The notes: generated by a model from the letters alone, not told the origin. DNA of 64,000 bases from Mesorhizobium sp. CU3 (GCF_006442965.1 NZ_VFWX01000024.1:52460-116459); one strand, 5' to 3'; positions 40,574 through 49,993 are shown, counted from the stretch's first letter. Translations and numbers: made by a program.

Positions 40574-43138
40574 GTGCTGCAGCAAGGCGCGCTTGGTGAA
40601 GCCGTCTCGACGGCGCAGGGGAAGGCTGCTCCGGTAGCGCTGGTTGGCGCCACCAAGGCCTTCGGCGGCACCGTTGCGCTGAAGGACGTTTCCTTCGAAT
40701 TGCGTTCGGGCGAGGTGCTGGCGCTGCTCGGCGAGAACGGCGCCGGCAAGAGCACCTGCGTGAAGCTGCTCGCCGGCGTCTATTCGCCGACCGACGGCCA
40801 TGTCGAGGTCGACGGCAAATCCGCCGCCTTCCGCTCCCCGCATGATGCCCAGGCCGCCGGCATCGCGGTCATGCACCAGCATCCCGGTCTGTTTCCCGAT
40901 CTCTCGGTGGCGGAAAACATCTATCTCGGCCACATGCCGCGCGGCCGCTTCGGCGGCATCGACAACGCCGCCATGCTCGCCGGCGCGCGAAAAGTGCTGG
41001 TGACCGTCGGCCTTGCCGTGCCGGCCGACACCAGGCTTGGCGCCTTGCGCACCTCCGAACAGCAGCTGGTCGAGATCGCGCGTGCGCTGTCGCTCGACGC
41101 GCGCGTGCTGATCATGGACGAGCCGACCGCAGCACTCTCGCAGCGCGAGGTGGAGCGGCTCTTCACCGTCGTCGCCGATCTCAGGCAACACGGCGTCGCG
41201 ATGATGTTCGTCGGCCACCGCATGGACGAGATCTTCCGCATCGCCGACCGCATTGCGGTGCTGCGTGACGGTCGCCTGGTCGGGGTCAAGCCAAAGGCCG
41301 AGCTCGGCCGCGCGGCGGCGATCTCCATGATGGTCGGCCGCGAGGTCAGCGACCTTTATCCCGACCGCCGCGAAAAGCCCGGCGCGCTGGTGCTGGAGGC
41401 GAGGGGCCTGTCGCGCGCCGGCGCCTTCGCCGATATCGACCTCAAGCTCAATGCCGGCGAGGTGGTGGGCTTAGGCGGCCTGGTCGGCAGCGGCCGCACC
41501 GAGATCGCGCGTGTCCTCTTTGGCATCGACCAGCCCGACGCCGGCGAGGTTCTGATCGACGGCAAGCCGGTGCGCTTCGCTTCCGCGCGCGACGCCATGG
41601 ATGCCCGCATCGCCTATGTCTCGGAAGACCGCATGGGCCAGAGCCTGGTCATGGATTTCGGCGTTCTCGACAACGCCGTGCTCCCGGTGCTGGGCAAGGC
41701 CTCGCGCTTCGGCCTCTACGGCGCCGACCGCGCCATCGGCCTCGTTGCCGACTGGCTGAAGCGCATGAAGCTGCGCTTCGCCGGCTACGGCCAGCCGGTC
41801 AAGGAACTCTCCGGCGGCAACCAGCAGAAGGTGGTGCTGGCCAAATGGCTGCGCACCGAGCCGCGTGTGCTCATCCTCGACGAGCCGACGCAAGGCATCG
41901 ATGTCGGCACCAAAGCCGAGGTCCATGCCATGATCGCCGACCTCGCCGCGCAAGGCATGGCGATCCTTCTGATCTCCTCCGAAATGCCGGAGCTGATCGG
42001 TATGTGTGACCGCGTCGTCGTGCTGCGCGAGGGCCATCGCACGGCCGAGTTTTCGAGTGGCGAGGCGACGCAGGAGAAGGTGCTCGAGGCCGCGACCCGC
42101 ACGGTCGAGCAAGCCGGTGCGGCGACGGAGGCAGCGCAGGCCGCGCTCGAGGAAGCAAGCAAGGGGCCAGCGCATCTCCTGAAGCGCCGCGAGTTTGGCC
42201 TGCTTGCCGCGATGCTGGCGGTCGCCATTCCCGTCACCATCATCAACCCGCGCATGGTCAGCACCGCGAATGTGACGGCCGTCTCGATGGACGCTGCGCT
42301 GCTGGTGGTCGCGGCCCTTGCCCAGATGCTGGTGCTGATCACCCGCAACATTGATCTCTCGATTGCTTCGGTGATCGGCCTGTCGGCCTATATGGCGGCA
42401 AGCATGGTGCAGGCCTATCCGGGTCTCGACATCGCCATCGGCCTCGCAACCGCTTGCGCCGTCGGCACTGTCTGCGGGCTGATCAACGGCCTCGTCGTCA
42501 CCCGGGGAAAAATCCCGGCGATCGTCGTCACCCTGGCCTCGATGTCGATCTTCCGCGGCTTCAACTCGATCTGGGCCGCCGGCGACCAGGTCAGCGCCGA
42601 CGAGGTGACGCAGCGCTGGCTGGACATGACCGGCCTGAAGCTCGCCGGCGTGCCGTTGATCGTCGCCATCGCCGTTCTAATCCTTTGCGCCGGCTATGTG
42701 CTGCTCTACCGCACCGCGATCGGCCGCGAGCTCTTCGCCACTGGCTCCAATCCGGACGGCGCGCGCCTCATCGGCATCCCCGTCGACCGGCGTATCTTGA
42801 TGGCCTTCGGTTTGGCCGGCCTGCTCGGCGGCCTCTGCGGCGCGCTCTGGGCCTCGCGCTACGCCACCATCGATGCCCGCGTCGCCCTCGGCTTCGAGCT
42901 GACGGTGATTGCGTCCGCCGTGGTCGGCGGCGTCGCCATCCGCGGCGGCTCCGGCACGCTGCTCGGCATCGTGCTCGGATCGCTGACGCTTTTGGTCATC
43001 AAGAACGGGCTGACCCTGGTGCGTGTCGATCCGCTCTGGCTGCAGGGCGTCTACGGCCTGGTGATCCTCGTCGCCATCGGCATCGACACCTTCATCGTGC
43101 GGCGCGCCGAGCAGGCGAGACAAGCGAGGATGAGATGA
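40574..43138 (+). CDS. sugar ABC transporter ATPase fused to permease
   Basis: An 854-residue fusion. Residues 1-500 are an RbsA-type double ABC ATPase: Walker A GENGAGKST (53-61), Walker B LIMDEPTAAL, a second half with ELSGGNQQKVVL and LILDEPTQGID. From about residue 535 to the end runs an RbsC/AraH-type permease (LITRNIDLSIASVIG, GLINGLVVTRGKIPAIVVT, AVVGGVAIRGGSGT). In most systems these are separate proteins. GTG start at 40574 follows AGGGAGGA. Its stop overlaps the start of a second permease, and it is divergent from the ROK gene. Confidence 0.92.
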   Translation: MLQQGALGEAVSTAQGKAAPVALVGATKAFGGTVALKDVSFELRSGEVLALLGENGAGKSTCVKLLAGVYSPTDGHVEVDGKSAAFRSPHDAQAAGIAVMHQHPGLFPDLSVAENIYLGHMPRGRFGGIDNAAMLAGARKVLVTVGLAVPADTRLGALRTSEQQLVEIARALSLDARVLIMDEPTAALSQREVERLFTVVADLRQHGVAMMFVGHRMDEIFRIADRIAVLRDGRLVGVKPKAELGRAAAISMMVGREVSDLYPDRREKPGALVLEARGLSRAGAFADIDLKLNAGEVVGLGGLVGSGRTEIARVLFGIDQPDAGEVLIDGKPVRFASARDAMDARIAYVSEDRMGQSLVMDFGVLDNAVLPVLGKASRFGLYGADRAIGLVADWLKRMKLRFAGYGQPVKELSGGNQQKVVLAKWLRTEPRVLILDEPTQGIDVGTKAEVHAMIADLAAQGMAILLISSEMPELIGMCDRVVVLREGHRTAEFSSGEATQEKVLEAATRTVEQAGAATEAAQAALEEASKGPAHLLKRREFGLLAAMLAVAIPVTIINPRMVSTANVTAVSMDAALLVVAALAQMLVLITRNIDLSIASVIGLSAYMAASMVQAYPGLDIAIGLATACAVGTVCGLINGLVVTRGKIPAIVVTLASMSIFRGFNSIWAAGDQVSADEVTQRWLDMTGLKLAGVPLIVAIAVLILCAGYVLLYRTAIGRELFATGSNPDGARLIGIPVDRRILMAFGLAGLLGGLCGALWASRYATIDARVALGFELTVIASAVVGGVAIRGGSGTLLGIVLGSLTLLVIKNGLTLVRVDPLWLQGVYGLVILVAIGIDTFIVRRAEQARQARMR

Positions 43139-44124
43139 CGAAACTCCTCCGCTCGATCGACTTCTGGGATCTGCTGCTCGCCGCCGCCTGTCTCGCCGTC
43201 TTCCTCTACGCCGCGATCTTCGTGCCGAACTTCGTCTCCGGCTTCAACCTCTCGCAGCTCGCCGCCAGCGCGTCGGAAAAGGCGCTGCTGATCTTGCCGA
43301 TGACGCTGCTCATCATCTGCCGCGAGATCGACCTGTCGATCGCCTCGGTGCTGGCGCTGACCTCGGTGATCTTCGGCCTGGCCGTCCAGGCCGGCATGCC
43401 GACTTTGGCCGCGATCCCGCTGACGTTGCTCTTCGGCGCGCTGCTCGGCGCCTTCAACGGCTTCCTCGTATCTCGCCTCGGCCTGCAGTCGCTGGTGGTG
43501 ACGCTGGGCACGATGGCGCTCTATCGCGGCATTGGCTACATCCTGCTCGGCACCGGTTCGGTGAACATCCTTCCGCCGGAAATCGTCGATTTCGGCATCG
43601 ACAATCTGCCGGGAACGCAGGTCCCCTGGACCATCGTGCCGTTCCTCATACTGGCGCCGGTCTTCGCCGTCGTGCTGCAGAAGACCGCGACCGGCAAGCG
43701 CCTCTATGCGCTGGGCGGCAGTCCCGAAGTCGCGCGCTACTCCGGCATCGACACGCGCCGCATGGTGCTTTCGCTGTTCGTCGTCTCCGGCGTCGTCGCG
43801 GCCATCGCCGGCATCGTCTACACGGCGCGCCTTGCCAATGCGCGCGCCAACAACGCGCTCGGCATGGAGCTCGACGTCATCACCATCGTGCTGCTCGGCG
43901 GCGTGAGCGTCTTCGGCGGCAAGGGCAAGCTCACCGGCGTCATGCTGGCGCTGGTGCTGATCGCCATCATCCGCAACGTCTTGGCGCTCAACCAGATCGG
44001 CGGCGACGCCCAAGGCATGATCATCGGCCTGCTTCTGATCGGCTCGCTGCTCATCGGCAATTACTGGCGCTCCCTGGAGGAGCGCCTCTCAAGATCGCGC
44101 GCCTTGCGCGAAACCCAGGGGTGA
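43135..44124 (+). CDS. sugar ABC transporter permease
   Basis: A 329-residue RbsC/RhaP-type permease with about nine membrane helices. The conserved ICREIDLSIASVLALTSV is like that of the permease domain of the preceding fusion, and GGVSVFGGKGKLTGVM is the family's cytoplasmic loop. The ATG overlaps the fusion stop (ATGA, 43135-43138). The two permeases probably form a heterodimeric pore. The larger frame open upstream is a shadow. Confidence 0.93.
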   Translation: MTKLLRSIDFWDLLLAAACLAVFLYAAIFVPNFVSGFNLSQLAASASEKALLILPMTLLIICREIDLSIASVLALTSVIFGLAVQAGMPTLAAIPLTLLFGALLGAFNGFLVSRLGLQSLVVTLGTMALYRGIGYILLGTGSVNILPPEIVDFGIDNLPGTQVPWTIVPFLILAPVFAVVLQKTATGKRLYALGGSPEVARYSGIDTRRMVLSLFVVSGVVAAIAGIVYTARLANARANNALGMELDVITIVLLGGVSVFGGKGKLTGVMLALVLIAIIRNVLALNQIGGDAQGMIIGLLLIGSLLIGNYWRSLEERLSRSRALRETQG

Positions 44125-44169
44125 TCTCGGGCCCCTTCCTGCAAGCCCGAATTAACGGAGGAGTGTACA

Positions 44170-45171
44170 ATGAAAGCGTTTGGACTAGCCCTGCTCGCAT
44201 CGACCATTCTGCTTGCCCCTGCTTCGCTGGCCGTCGCCGACGAATGCGCCAAGGAGCCGGTGACGGTCGGCTTCCTGCCCAAGCTCGACACCGATCCCTA
44301 TTTCAAGGTCGCCCAGCAGGGCGCCGAGGAGGCCGCCAAGGAGATCGGCGGCAAGGCGATCCAGGTCGCGCCGTCGCAGGCAACCGCGGAAGCGCAGATC
44401 GATTTCATCAACAGCCTGGTCACCCAGAAGGTCGGCGTCATCGCCATCTCGGCCAATGACGCCAATGCCGTCGCGCCGGCGCTGAAGCGCGCGGCGCAGC
44501 AGGGCGTGAAGGTGGTGTCCTACGATTCCGACGTCGCGGGCGACGCCCGCGCGGTCTTCGCCAACCAGGCCAAGGGCGACAGCCTGGCCGAGATGATGCT
44601 GGAAAGCGCCTACAATCTGATGGGCGGTGAGGGCGACTTTGCCATCCTGTCGTCGACGCCGACGGCCACCAACCAGAACGCCTGGATCGACTTCATGAAG
44701 AAGAAGATGGCGGCCGAGCCGAAATTTTCGAAGATGAAGCTGGTCCAGGTCGCCTATGGCGAGGAGAGCGAGCAGGTCAACCAGCAGCAGGCGCTGGCGC
44801 TGGTCCAGGCCTTCCCCGATCTCAAGGCGATCATCGTTCCGGCCGGCATCGGCCTGCCGGCCGCGGCGCGTGCGCTGGAGGAAGCCGGCCTGATGGGCAA
44901 GGTCAAGCTGACGGGCCTGGCGCCGGCGACGCTGATCTCGAAATACATCAAGGACGGCTCCGCCCAGGATATCTGGTGGAACGTCTCCGACCTCGGCTAC
45001 CTGACCTATCAGGCGGCGCAGGCACTGGCGCAGTGCAAGATCACCGGCAAGGAAGGCGAAAAATTCAAGGCCGGCCGCCTCGGCGAATACACGATCGGCG
45101 CCGGCGGCGAGCTGGTGCTCGGCCCGGCCAAGATCGTGACGCCGGAGAACCTGGCCGAATTCAAATTCTGA
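44170..45171 (+). CDS. sugar ABC transporter substrate-binding protein (rhamnose-type)
   Basis: A 333-residue periplasmic binding protein with signal peptide MKAFGLALLASTILLAPASLAVADE. The mature protein (VTVGFLPKLDTDPYFKVAQ, ISANDANAVAPALKRA, PAGIGLPAAARAL) belongs to the ribose/AI-2/rhamnose (RhaS-like) group of SBPs. The order ATPase-permease, permease, SBP also fits rhamnose-type rhizobial systems, but no rhamnose catabolic genes are seen, so the true sugar is open. It follows the second permease after a 45-base gap with a GGAGGAGTG ribosome binding site. Confidence 0.9.
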   Translation: MKAFGLALLASTILLAPASLAVADECAKEPVTVGFLPKLDTDPYFKVAQQGAEEAAKEIGGKAIQVAPSQATAEAQIDFINSLVTQKVGVIAISANDANAVAPALKRAAQQGVKVVSYDSDVAGDARAVFANQAKGDSLAEMMLESAYNLMGGEGDFAILSSTPTATNQNAWIDFMKKKMAAEPKFSKMKLVQVAYGEESEQVNQQQALALVQAFPDLKAIIVPAGIGLPAAARALEEAGLMGKVKLTGLAPATLISKYIKDGSAQDIWWNVSDLGYLTYQAAQALAQCKITGKEGEKFKAGRLGEYTIGAGGELVLGPAKIVTPENLAEFKF

Positions 45172-45216
45172 GCCTCCCAAGGCCTGGCGGGCGAAACTTT
45201 TTCGGCGACGACTGCG

Positions 45217-45930
45217 GTGGCCTCCGGCGCCGACGTGCTGACCAGCGCCGCATACATCAACGGCGCTGCCGCCTTCAACGCCGCTCTGGCCGCCGAGGGC
45301 ATCTCGGTCACCCAGATCGGCGGCGAGCGCTGCCCGGCCGAATTCCCCCACGATCTCGACGCGCTGGCGCCTTACAAGGCGGTCGTGATCTCCGATGTGG
45401 GCGCGCTGAGCTTGCTGGTCACGCCCGAAGCCCGCTCGGGTCGCGTCGGCGTCAACCGCCTCGATGTGCTGAGAGCCTATGTCGAGGCAGGCGGCGGGCT
45501 GATGCTGGCCGGCGGCTATATGGGTTTCCAGGGCATGTTCGGCACGGCGCGCTTCCACGACACGCCGGTCGAGGATGTGCTGCCGGTGCGCTGCATGCCC
45601 TTCAGCGACGGGCTGGAGGTACCGCAGGGCCTGCAGGCCTCCATCCTGCAATTCTCGCATCCGGTCTTTGCCGGCATCGAAGGCCCGCTGCCGCCGGTCC
45701 TCGGCATGAACAAGACCGACTTCCGCCGCGACGGCTCTTCGCGCCTGCTCGCCTCCTGCCACTATCGCGGCGCCGACTGGCCGCTGCTTTCGGTGCGCGA
45801 GCACGGCAGGGGCCGCACCGCCGCCTGGACGACCGACATCGGTCCGCACTGGCTGTCGCAGGATTTCCTGGCATGGCCACTCTACGGCCGGCTGATGGCC
45901 AACATCATCCGCTGGATATCGGGCGGATAA
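45217..45930 (+). CDS. DUF1355-type glutamine amidotransferase-like protein
   Basis: A protein of 237 residues from a GTG at 45217. It matches the putative amidotransferase family found beside sugar ABC genes (VVISDVGALSLLVTP, GGGLMLAGGYMGFQG, TPVEDVLPVRCMPF, TTDIGPHW). In the family the N-terminus starts with a beta strand ending in LAGES; here LAGETFSATTA is encoded upstream of the GTG, with no ATG, GTG or TTG before it and an in-frame stop at 45169. A CTG at 45184 would restore the full N-terminus. It probably acts on the transported sugar's derivative; the exact reaction is unknown. Confidence 0.85.
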   Translation: MASGADVLTSAAYINGAAAFNAALAAEGISVTQIGGERCPAEFPHDLDALAPYKAVVISDVGALSLLVTPEARSGRVGVNRLDVLRAYVEAGGGLMLAGGYMGFQGMFGTARFHDTPVEDVLPVRCMPFSDGLEVPQGLQASILQFSHPVFAGIEGPLPPVLGMNKTDFRRDGSSRLLASCHYRGADWPLLSVREHGRGRTAAWTTDIGPHWLSQDFLAWPLYGRLMANIIRWISGG

Positions 45931-45968
45931 ATTCCCAGCTTTTAACGTGCTGACGCTGACCTTCGCCG

Positions 45969-46904
45969 CTACAGCGCGACAGTCAGATACGCGCTGATGG
46001 TCGCGATCGACACCACGGTCGAGGCAAGCACGACATTGGACGTGATGGCGGCCTCGCGGCGATAGAACTCGGCTAGCATGAAAGGGCCGGTGCCGGTCGG
46101 CAGTGCGGCAAGCAGCACGGCCGTGTGGGTGAGCAGGGGAGTGAGGCCGAAGACGCTTGTCGCCAGCACCCAGGTGACCGCCGGCTGGAGGATGAGCTTC
46201 AGGCTGACCAGAAGTGCGGCTGCCCCGGTATCCTTCGCGCTGTTTTGTCCTTCGCTGGCGAGGAAAAGACCGAGCGCCACCAGCGCGCAGGGCGATGCCG
46301 CTCCGCCCAGCAGCTTCAGGAACGTGTCGGCGGCAGCCGGCACGGTCAGGCCGCAGAGCGGGAAGACCGCCCCAAGCGCCGGCGCGACGACCAGCGGGTT
46401 GCGCAGCAGGGACGCGCCGACCTTGATGACGAGCGAGCGTCGCCGCGCCTCGGCCTGCAACCCTATTTCGATCAGGACGATCGCGATGGCAAACTGCACG
46501 CAGACGGTGAGCAGCGTTGCGACCAGGGTCGGCGCCATGGCGTCGCCGCCCAGGGCAACGAGAGCCAGCGGAAAGCCGATGAAACCGGCATTGGCATAGC
46601 TGGCGTTCAGGCCGTCGATCGCGGCGTCTGCCAAATGGCGGGATCCGCTGAGGCGGATCGCCAGTGTGAGAGCGAAGACGACGGCGATGCCCAGGCCGAA
46701 CACGGCGATGAAAGCCGGCTGCCAGATGTCGGAGAGACGGGCCTTGGCGACGATGCCGAACAGCAGCGCCGGCAAGGCGAGATAGACCACGAAGCGATTG
46801 AGCTCCGTCGTTGCGTGCGCCCCGAGCACGCCGATGCGCCGGGCAAGCCAGCCGGCGAAGATCAGCGCGAAAATCGGCAGGACGACGGTCAGCGTCGAGA
46901 GCAT
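45969..46904 (-). CDS. AEC family transporter
   Basis: A 311-residue inner-membrane protein with ten hydrophobic helices in the auxin efflux carrier/malonate transporter family. It starts MLSTLTVVLPIFALIFAGWLARR and contains ELNRFVVYLALPALLF and ASYANAGFIGFPLALVAL, the conserved crossing helices. Substrates in the family are often organic acids. It is divergent from a LysR gene with a 95-base shared promoter region containing dyads. Confidence 0.9.
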   Translation of the reverse strand: MLSTLTVVLPIFALIFAGWLARRIGVLGAHATTELNRFVVYLALPALLFGIVAKARLSDIWQPAFIAVFGLGIAVVFALTLAIRLSGSRHLADAAIDGLNASYANAGFIGFPLALVALGGDAMAPTLVATLLTVCVQFAIAIVLIEIGLQAEARRRSLVIKVGASLLRNPLVVAPALGAVFPLCGLTVPAAADTFLKLLGGAASPCALVALGLFLASEGQNSAKDTGAAALLVSLKLILQPAVTWVLATSVFGLTPLLTHTAVLLAALPTGTGPFMLAEFYRREAAITSNVVLASTVVSIATISAYLTVAL

Positions 46905-46947
46905 GATGAGCCAGACAGCAAGGTTTCGATCTGGCTTAGCTCTCGCG

Positions 46948-46998
46948 ATTGATATATTCCAATGCCGATTTGCGAGGCTATCAATACCTTTTCGGTAT
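46948..46998. promoter_or_regulatory. dyads in the AEC/LysR divergent promoter
   Basis: ATTGATA (46948-46954) pairs with TATCAAT (46979-46985), and ATACC/GGTAT (46984-46998) lies just before the LysR start. Positions and sizes fit LysR binding. Confidence 0.5.
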
Positions 46999-46999
46999 C

Positions 47000-47899
47000 A
47001 TGACGATCGATCTTCGCCAGATGCGTTATTTCGTGGCGCTCGCCGAAACGCTGCATTTCGGCCGCGCCGCCGAGCGCCTGCACATTAGCCAGCCGCCGCT
47101 GACCCGGCAGATCGCGGCGCTGGAACGCGAGCTCGGCGTGCGGCTGCTGGAGCGCAACTCCCGCCATGCCGGACTGACCCATGCCGGCCGCCGCTTCCTG
47201 GAAGATTCCCGTTTGGCGATGGCGACCTTCGAGCAGGCCTGCCGCAACGCGCAATTGGCCGAAAGGGGAGAACTGGGCACGCTTACCGTCGGCTTCATGA
47301 TGCATGCCGCCCATACGGTGCTGCCGCGTCTGACGCGGCAATTTATGAACGACCACCCGGATGTCCATGTCGAACTGCGCGAAATGGTCCCCGACCTTTT
47401 GCCGGATGCCATCCTGACGGGCCGCTTCGACGCCGCTGTCACCTTCGATCCCGGCGCCATCAGGGGCCTCTCCACGGACCGGATCCATGAAGAGCAGCTT
47501 TGTCTCGTCGCGCACTCAAGCCATCGCCTGGCGGCACTGCCGATCGTCCGCGCCGAGCAACTCGCCGGCGAGCCGCTGATCGCGACGCCGCCGGACGTGG
47601 CACCGACATTGCGCGACGCGATCCTGCGCTATCTCCGTTCTGCCGGCATCGTGCCTGTCTTCAGGCTCGAAGCGCAGTTGCAGCAGACGATCGTGAGCCT
47701 TGTCGCGGAGAATTTGGGCGTTGCGCTGGTGCCCGCCTCGATGGGGAAACTCGGGCTCTCCGGCCTGGCGTTCCGCCCCTTGGAGCAAGCACCGACCGTC
47801 GCGCATGTGGTTGCCTGGCGCGACGGCAATATGAACCCGACTCTACGCCCGTTTCTGGCGTCGGCCGGGGTGCCCGAATCCTCCGCGTCCGACAGCTAG
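47000..47899 (+). CDS. LysR family transcriptional regulator
   Basis: A 299-residue LysR protein. The HTH is MTIDLRQMRYFVALAETLHFGRAAERLHISQPPLTRQIAALE, a pattern typical of regulators of aromatic or organic acid metabolism (CatR/BenM type). The effector domain follows. The start at 47000 was chosen because the 17 codons upstream in the same frame are the promoter region. It should control the divergent AEC transporter. The stop overlaps that of a tiny convergent gene. Confidence 0.92.
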   Translation: MTIDLRQMRYFVALAETLHFGRAAERLHISQPPLTRQIAALERELGVRLLERNSRHAGLTHAGRRFLEDSRLAMATFEQACRNAQLAERGELGTLTVGFMMHAAHTVLPRLTRQFMNDHPDVHVELREMVPDLLPDAILTGRFDAAVTFDPGAIRGLSTDRIHEEQLCLVAHSSHRLAALPIVRAEQLAGEPLIATPPDVAPTLRDAILRYLRSAGIVPVFRLEAQLQQTIVSLVAENLGVALVPASMGKLGLSGLAFRPLEQAPTVAHVVAWRDGNMNPTLRPFLASAGVPESSASDS

Positions 47900-47979
47900 T
47901 GCAAATAGCCCAGCAGCCACAGAATGAGAATGACGGGCAAAGGAATCCCGATAAGCCAAAGCAATCCGCCTCGCAGCAT
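47896..47979 (-). CDS. 27-residue hydrophobic membrane peptide
   Basis: A 27-codon ORF, too short for most gene finders. The peptide starts MLRGGLLWLIGIPLPVILIL and ends WLLGYLH. It is a single membrane helix with a Pro-containing middle. GGAG is placed seven bases before the ATG, and codon use is plausible. Its stop overlaps the LysR stop. I do not assign a family; small hydrophobic peptides of this sort are widespread in Rhizobiales. Confidence 0.6.
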   Translation of the reverse strand: MLRGGLLWLIGIPLPVILILWLLGYLH

Positions 47980-48445
47980 GACGATCTCCAAAATCTGGTT
48001 ATGTGAGGCAACGCCAACAGGCGGGCTTTGTTCCCACTTTCGCAAGCGTTCACATCTTCGCGAGCGGAGTTAACCTGCCGGCGGCCGTCGGCGACGCCTC
48101 GCATCGGCCGTGACGGCCTCTTGGGGCAACGCGCCTGCGGTTAGCTCCGCGAGGGCCCGCCGAGCAGCGTAAAGCCTTGTCGGCATTCGCCTAAAGGTAG
48201 CAATGCATCGTCGAATCCGTGGGCGGATTTCACTGCGGATCGGGGGCGTTTCGGGTTGCGATCAGATATGCGAATTCTTGCCTAACTTATTCAATTTCTT
48301 ACGGGAATTTAATGTGCCCCGGAATTGCGCGTCAAAATCCGCGCTCCTATGCTTTCGTCAAGATCGCGGCCTCTGTGCCTGCCTTGGCAGGTCGTTCGGC
48401 GCGATCGGCGACGGTTCGGCGGTTTCGTGCTGCGAGCCTTCGTGG
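47980..48445. other. long intergenic region upstream of the RND operon
   Basis: About 466 bases. The part 48250-48330 is AT-richer. An in-frame extension of the adaptor gene runs through it from 48203, but the encoded residues are Cys-rich and unlike an adaptor N-terminus, so it is treated as noncoding. Probably contains the operon's promoter and possibly a regulator site. Confidence 0.5.
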
Positions 48446-49993
48446 ATGCGGTTCGAAGAGCAGGTGAGAGAAGTGGACGACGAAGTCGCCAGCCGGCGCA
48501 AGCGCCGCCGCGAGTCCGAGGCCCGCGGCGAGCCAGTGCCCCCGAGCGAGCCTGTGATCGAGGTCCGGTCACCGGTCGCGCGCCGCTCCCGGCGCGGCTG
48601 GATCGTCGTGCTGCTCCTCGTCGTGGCGGCGGCCGGCGCGGCCTACTGGCTGCACCCCGTTCAACTGCAGCAGCAAGGCGGCCATCGCGGTGGCGGCCGT
48701 TTCGGCGGCGGCGGTCAGGCGCAGCCGGTCGCGGTGGCGCCGGTGACGCAAGCCGATATCCCGATCGTGCTTGAAGCGCTGGGCACCGTCACCTCGCTGT
48801 CGACTGTTACTGTGCGCGCGCAGGTCAGCGGCCAGATCACCCAAATCGGGTTCACCGAGGGCCAGAACGTCAAGAAGGGCGATTTCCTCGCCCAGATCGA
48901 CGACCGCACGCTGAACGCCTCGCTGCATCAGTGGCAGGGTCAGCTTGAGCACGACCAGGCGCTGCTCGCCGACGCCAAGCTCGACCTCGACCGCGACCTC
49001 AAGCTCACCTCAAACGCCATCACCCAGCAGGCGGTCGACCTGCAGCGCGCCACCGTCCAGTCCGAGGAAGGCACGGTGATGTCCGACCAGGCGCAGATCG
49101 AGTCCGTCCAGGTCAACATCGCCAACAGCCACATCACCGCGCCGGCCGACGGCCGCATCGGCCTGCGTCTCGTCGACCAGGGCAACTACGTCACGCCGGG
49201 CGATGCCACCGGCATCGCGGTGATCGCGCAGATGCAGCCGATCTCGGTGCTGTTCTCGCTGCCCGAGGACAGCCTGGCCGAGGTGCTGGAACAGACGCAC
49301 GGCAACGCCACGCTCAAGGCCACCTTGTTCGACCGCGACGACACCAAGCAGGTGGCCGAAGGCACGCTGCAGACGATCGACAACCAGATCGACCCGACCA
49401 CCGGCACGGTGAAGCTGCGCGCCGTCTTCCCCAATGCCGACGGCGCGCTCTATCCCAACCAGTTCGTCAATGTGCACCTGCTGGTGCGTACGCTGACCGG
49501 CGTCGCCGTGCTGCCCAACGCCGCCATCCAGCATGGCGCGCCGGGCACCTTCGTCTATCAGCTCAACGACGACAACACCGTCTCGGTGAAGACCGTTTCG
49601 CTCGGACCGGGCAATGCCACCGTGACGCAGCTCATTTCCGGCCTGCCGCAAGGGGCCAGGGTGGTGATCGACGGCGTCGACCGGCTGAAGGACGGCGCCA
49701 AGGTCACGGTGCCCGACAATGCAGCACCGGCCGCGGGCACTGCCACCCCAGCGCAGCCGCAAGCGGGCTCGGGCAGCACGCCTGCCGGCGCTGCGGCCGC
49801 CAATACGGCCAATGCGCCCGCCAATCGCGGCAACGCGCCCGCAGCATCGAGCGGCCAGAACGATGGCTCGGCAGGGCAGGGCGCGGACGCGTCGGGCGAC
49901 GCCTCGGGCAAAAAGCACCATCGCCACCACCGCCGTGACGGCAGCGGCAATGCCGGCGGCGGCAACGGCAGCGATTCCGGCGACAGCCAATGA
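48446..49993 (+). CDS. RND efflux periplasmic adaptor subunit (MdtA-like)
   Basis: A protein of about 515 residues. A cytoplasmic Arg/Glu-rich start leads to a membrane anchor (GWIVVLLLVVAAAGAAYWLHP), then the lipoyl/hairpin domains (VTVRAQVSGQITQIGFTEGQNVKKGDFLAQID) and beta-barrel. The C-terminus has a low-complexity Ala/Gly/Asn tail with KKHHRHHRRDGSGN, unusual for the family. It carries substrate between the inner-membrane pump and an outer-membrane channel. Start choice is uncertain: a GTG at 48473 has a better ribosome binding site (AGGTGAG). Its stop overlaps the next gene. Confidence 0.87.
   Translation: MRFEEQVREVDDEVASRRKRRRESEARGEPVPPSEPVIEVRSPVARRSRRGWIVVLLLVVAAAGAAYWLHPVQLQQQGGHRGGGRFGGGGQAQPVAVAPVTQADIPIVLEALGTVTSLSTVTVRAQVSGQITQIGFTEGQNVKKGDFLAQIDDRTLNASLHQWQGQLEHDQALLADAKLDLDRDLKLTSNAITQQAVDLQRATVQSEEGTVMSDQAQIESVQVNIANSHITAPADGRIGLRLVDQGNYVTPGDATGIAVIAQMQPISVLFSLPEDSLAEVLEQTHGNATLKATLFDRDDTKQVAEGTLQTIDNQIDPTTGTVKLRAVFPNADGALYPNQFVNVHLLVRTLTGVAVLPNAAIQHGAPGTFVYQLNDDNTVSVKTVSLGPGNATVTQLISGLPQGARVVIDGVDRLKDGAKVTVPDNAAPAAGTATPAQPQAGSGSTPAGAAAANTANAPANRGNAPAASSGQNDGSAGQGADASGDASGKKHHRHHRRDGSGNAGGGNGSDSGDSQ

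Noticed and set aside
44185..45849. 554-codon ORF on the minus strand
   Set aside because: It runs antisense to the SBP and amidotransferase-like genes, both of which have clear motifs. Its product is Arg/Gly/Asp/His-rich without domains, as expected of a shadow in GC-rich DNA.
48203..48445. In-frame N-terminal extension of the RND adaptor
   Set aside because: The encoded residues are Cys- and Phe-rich and not like an adaptor, and the stretch has promoter-like composition.
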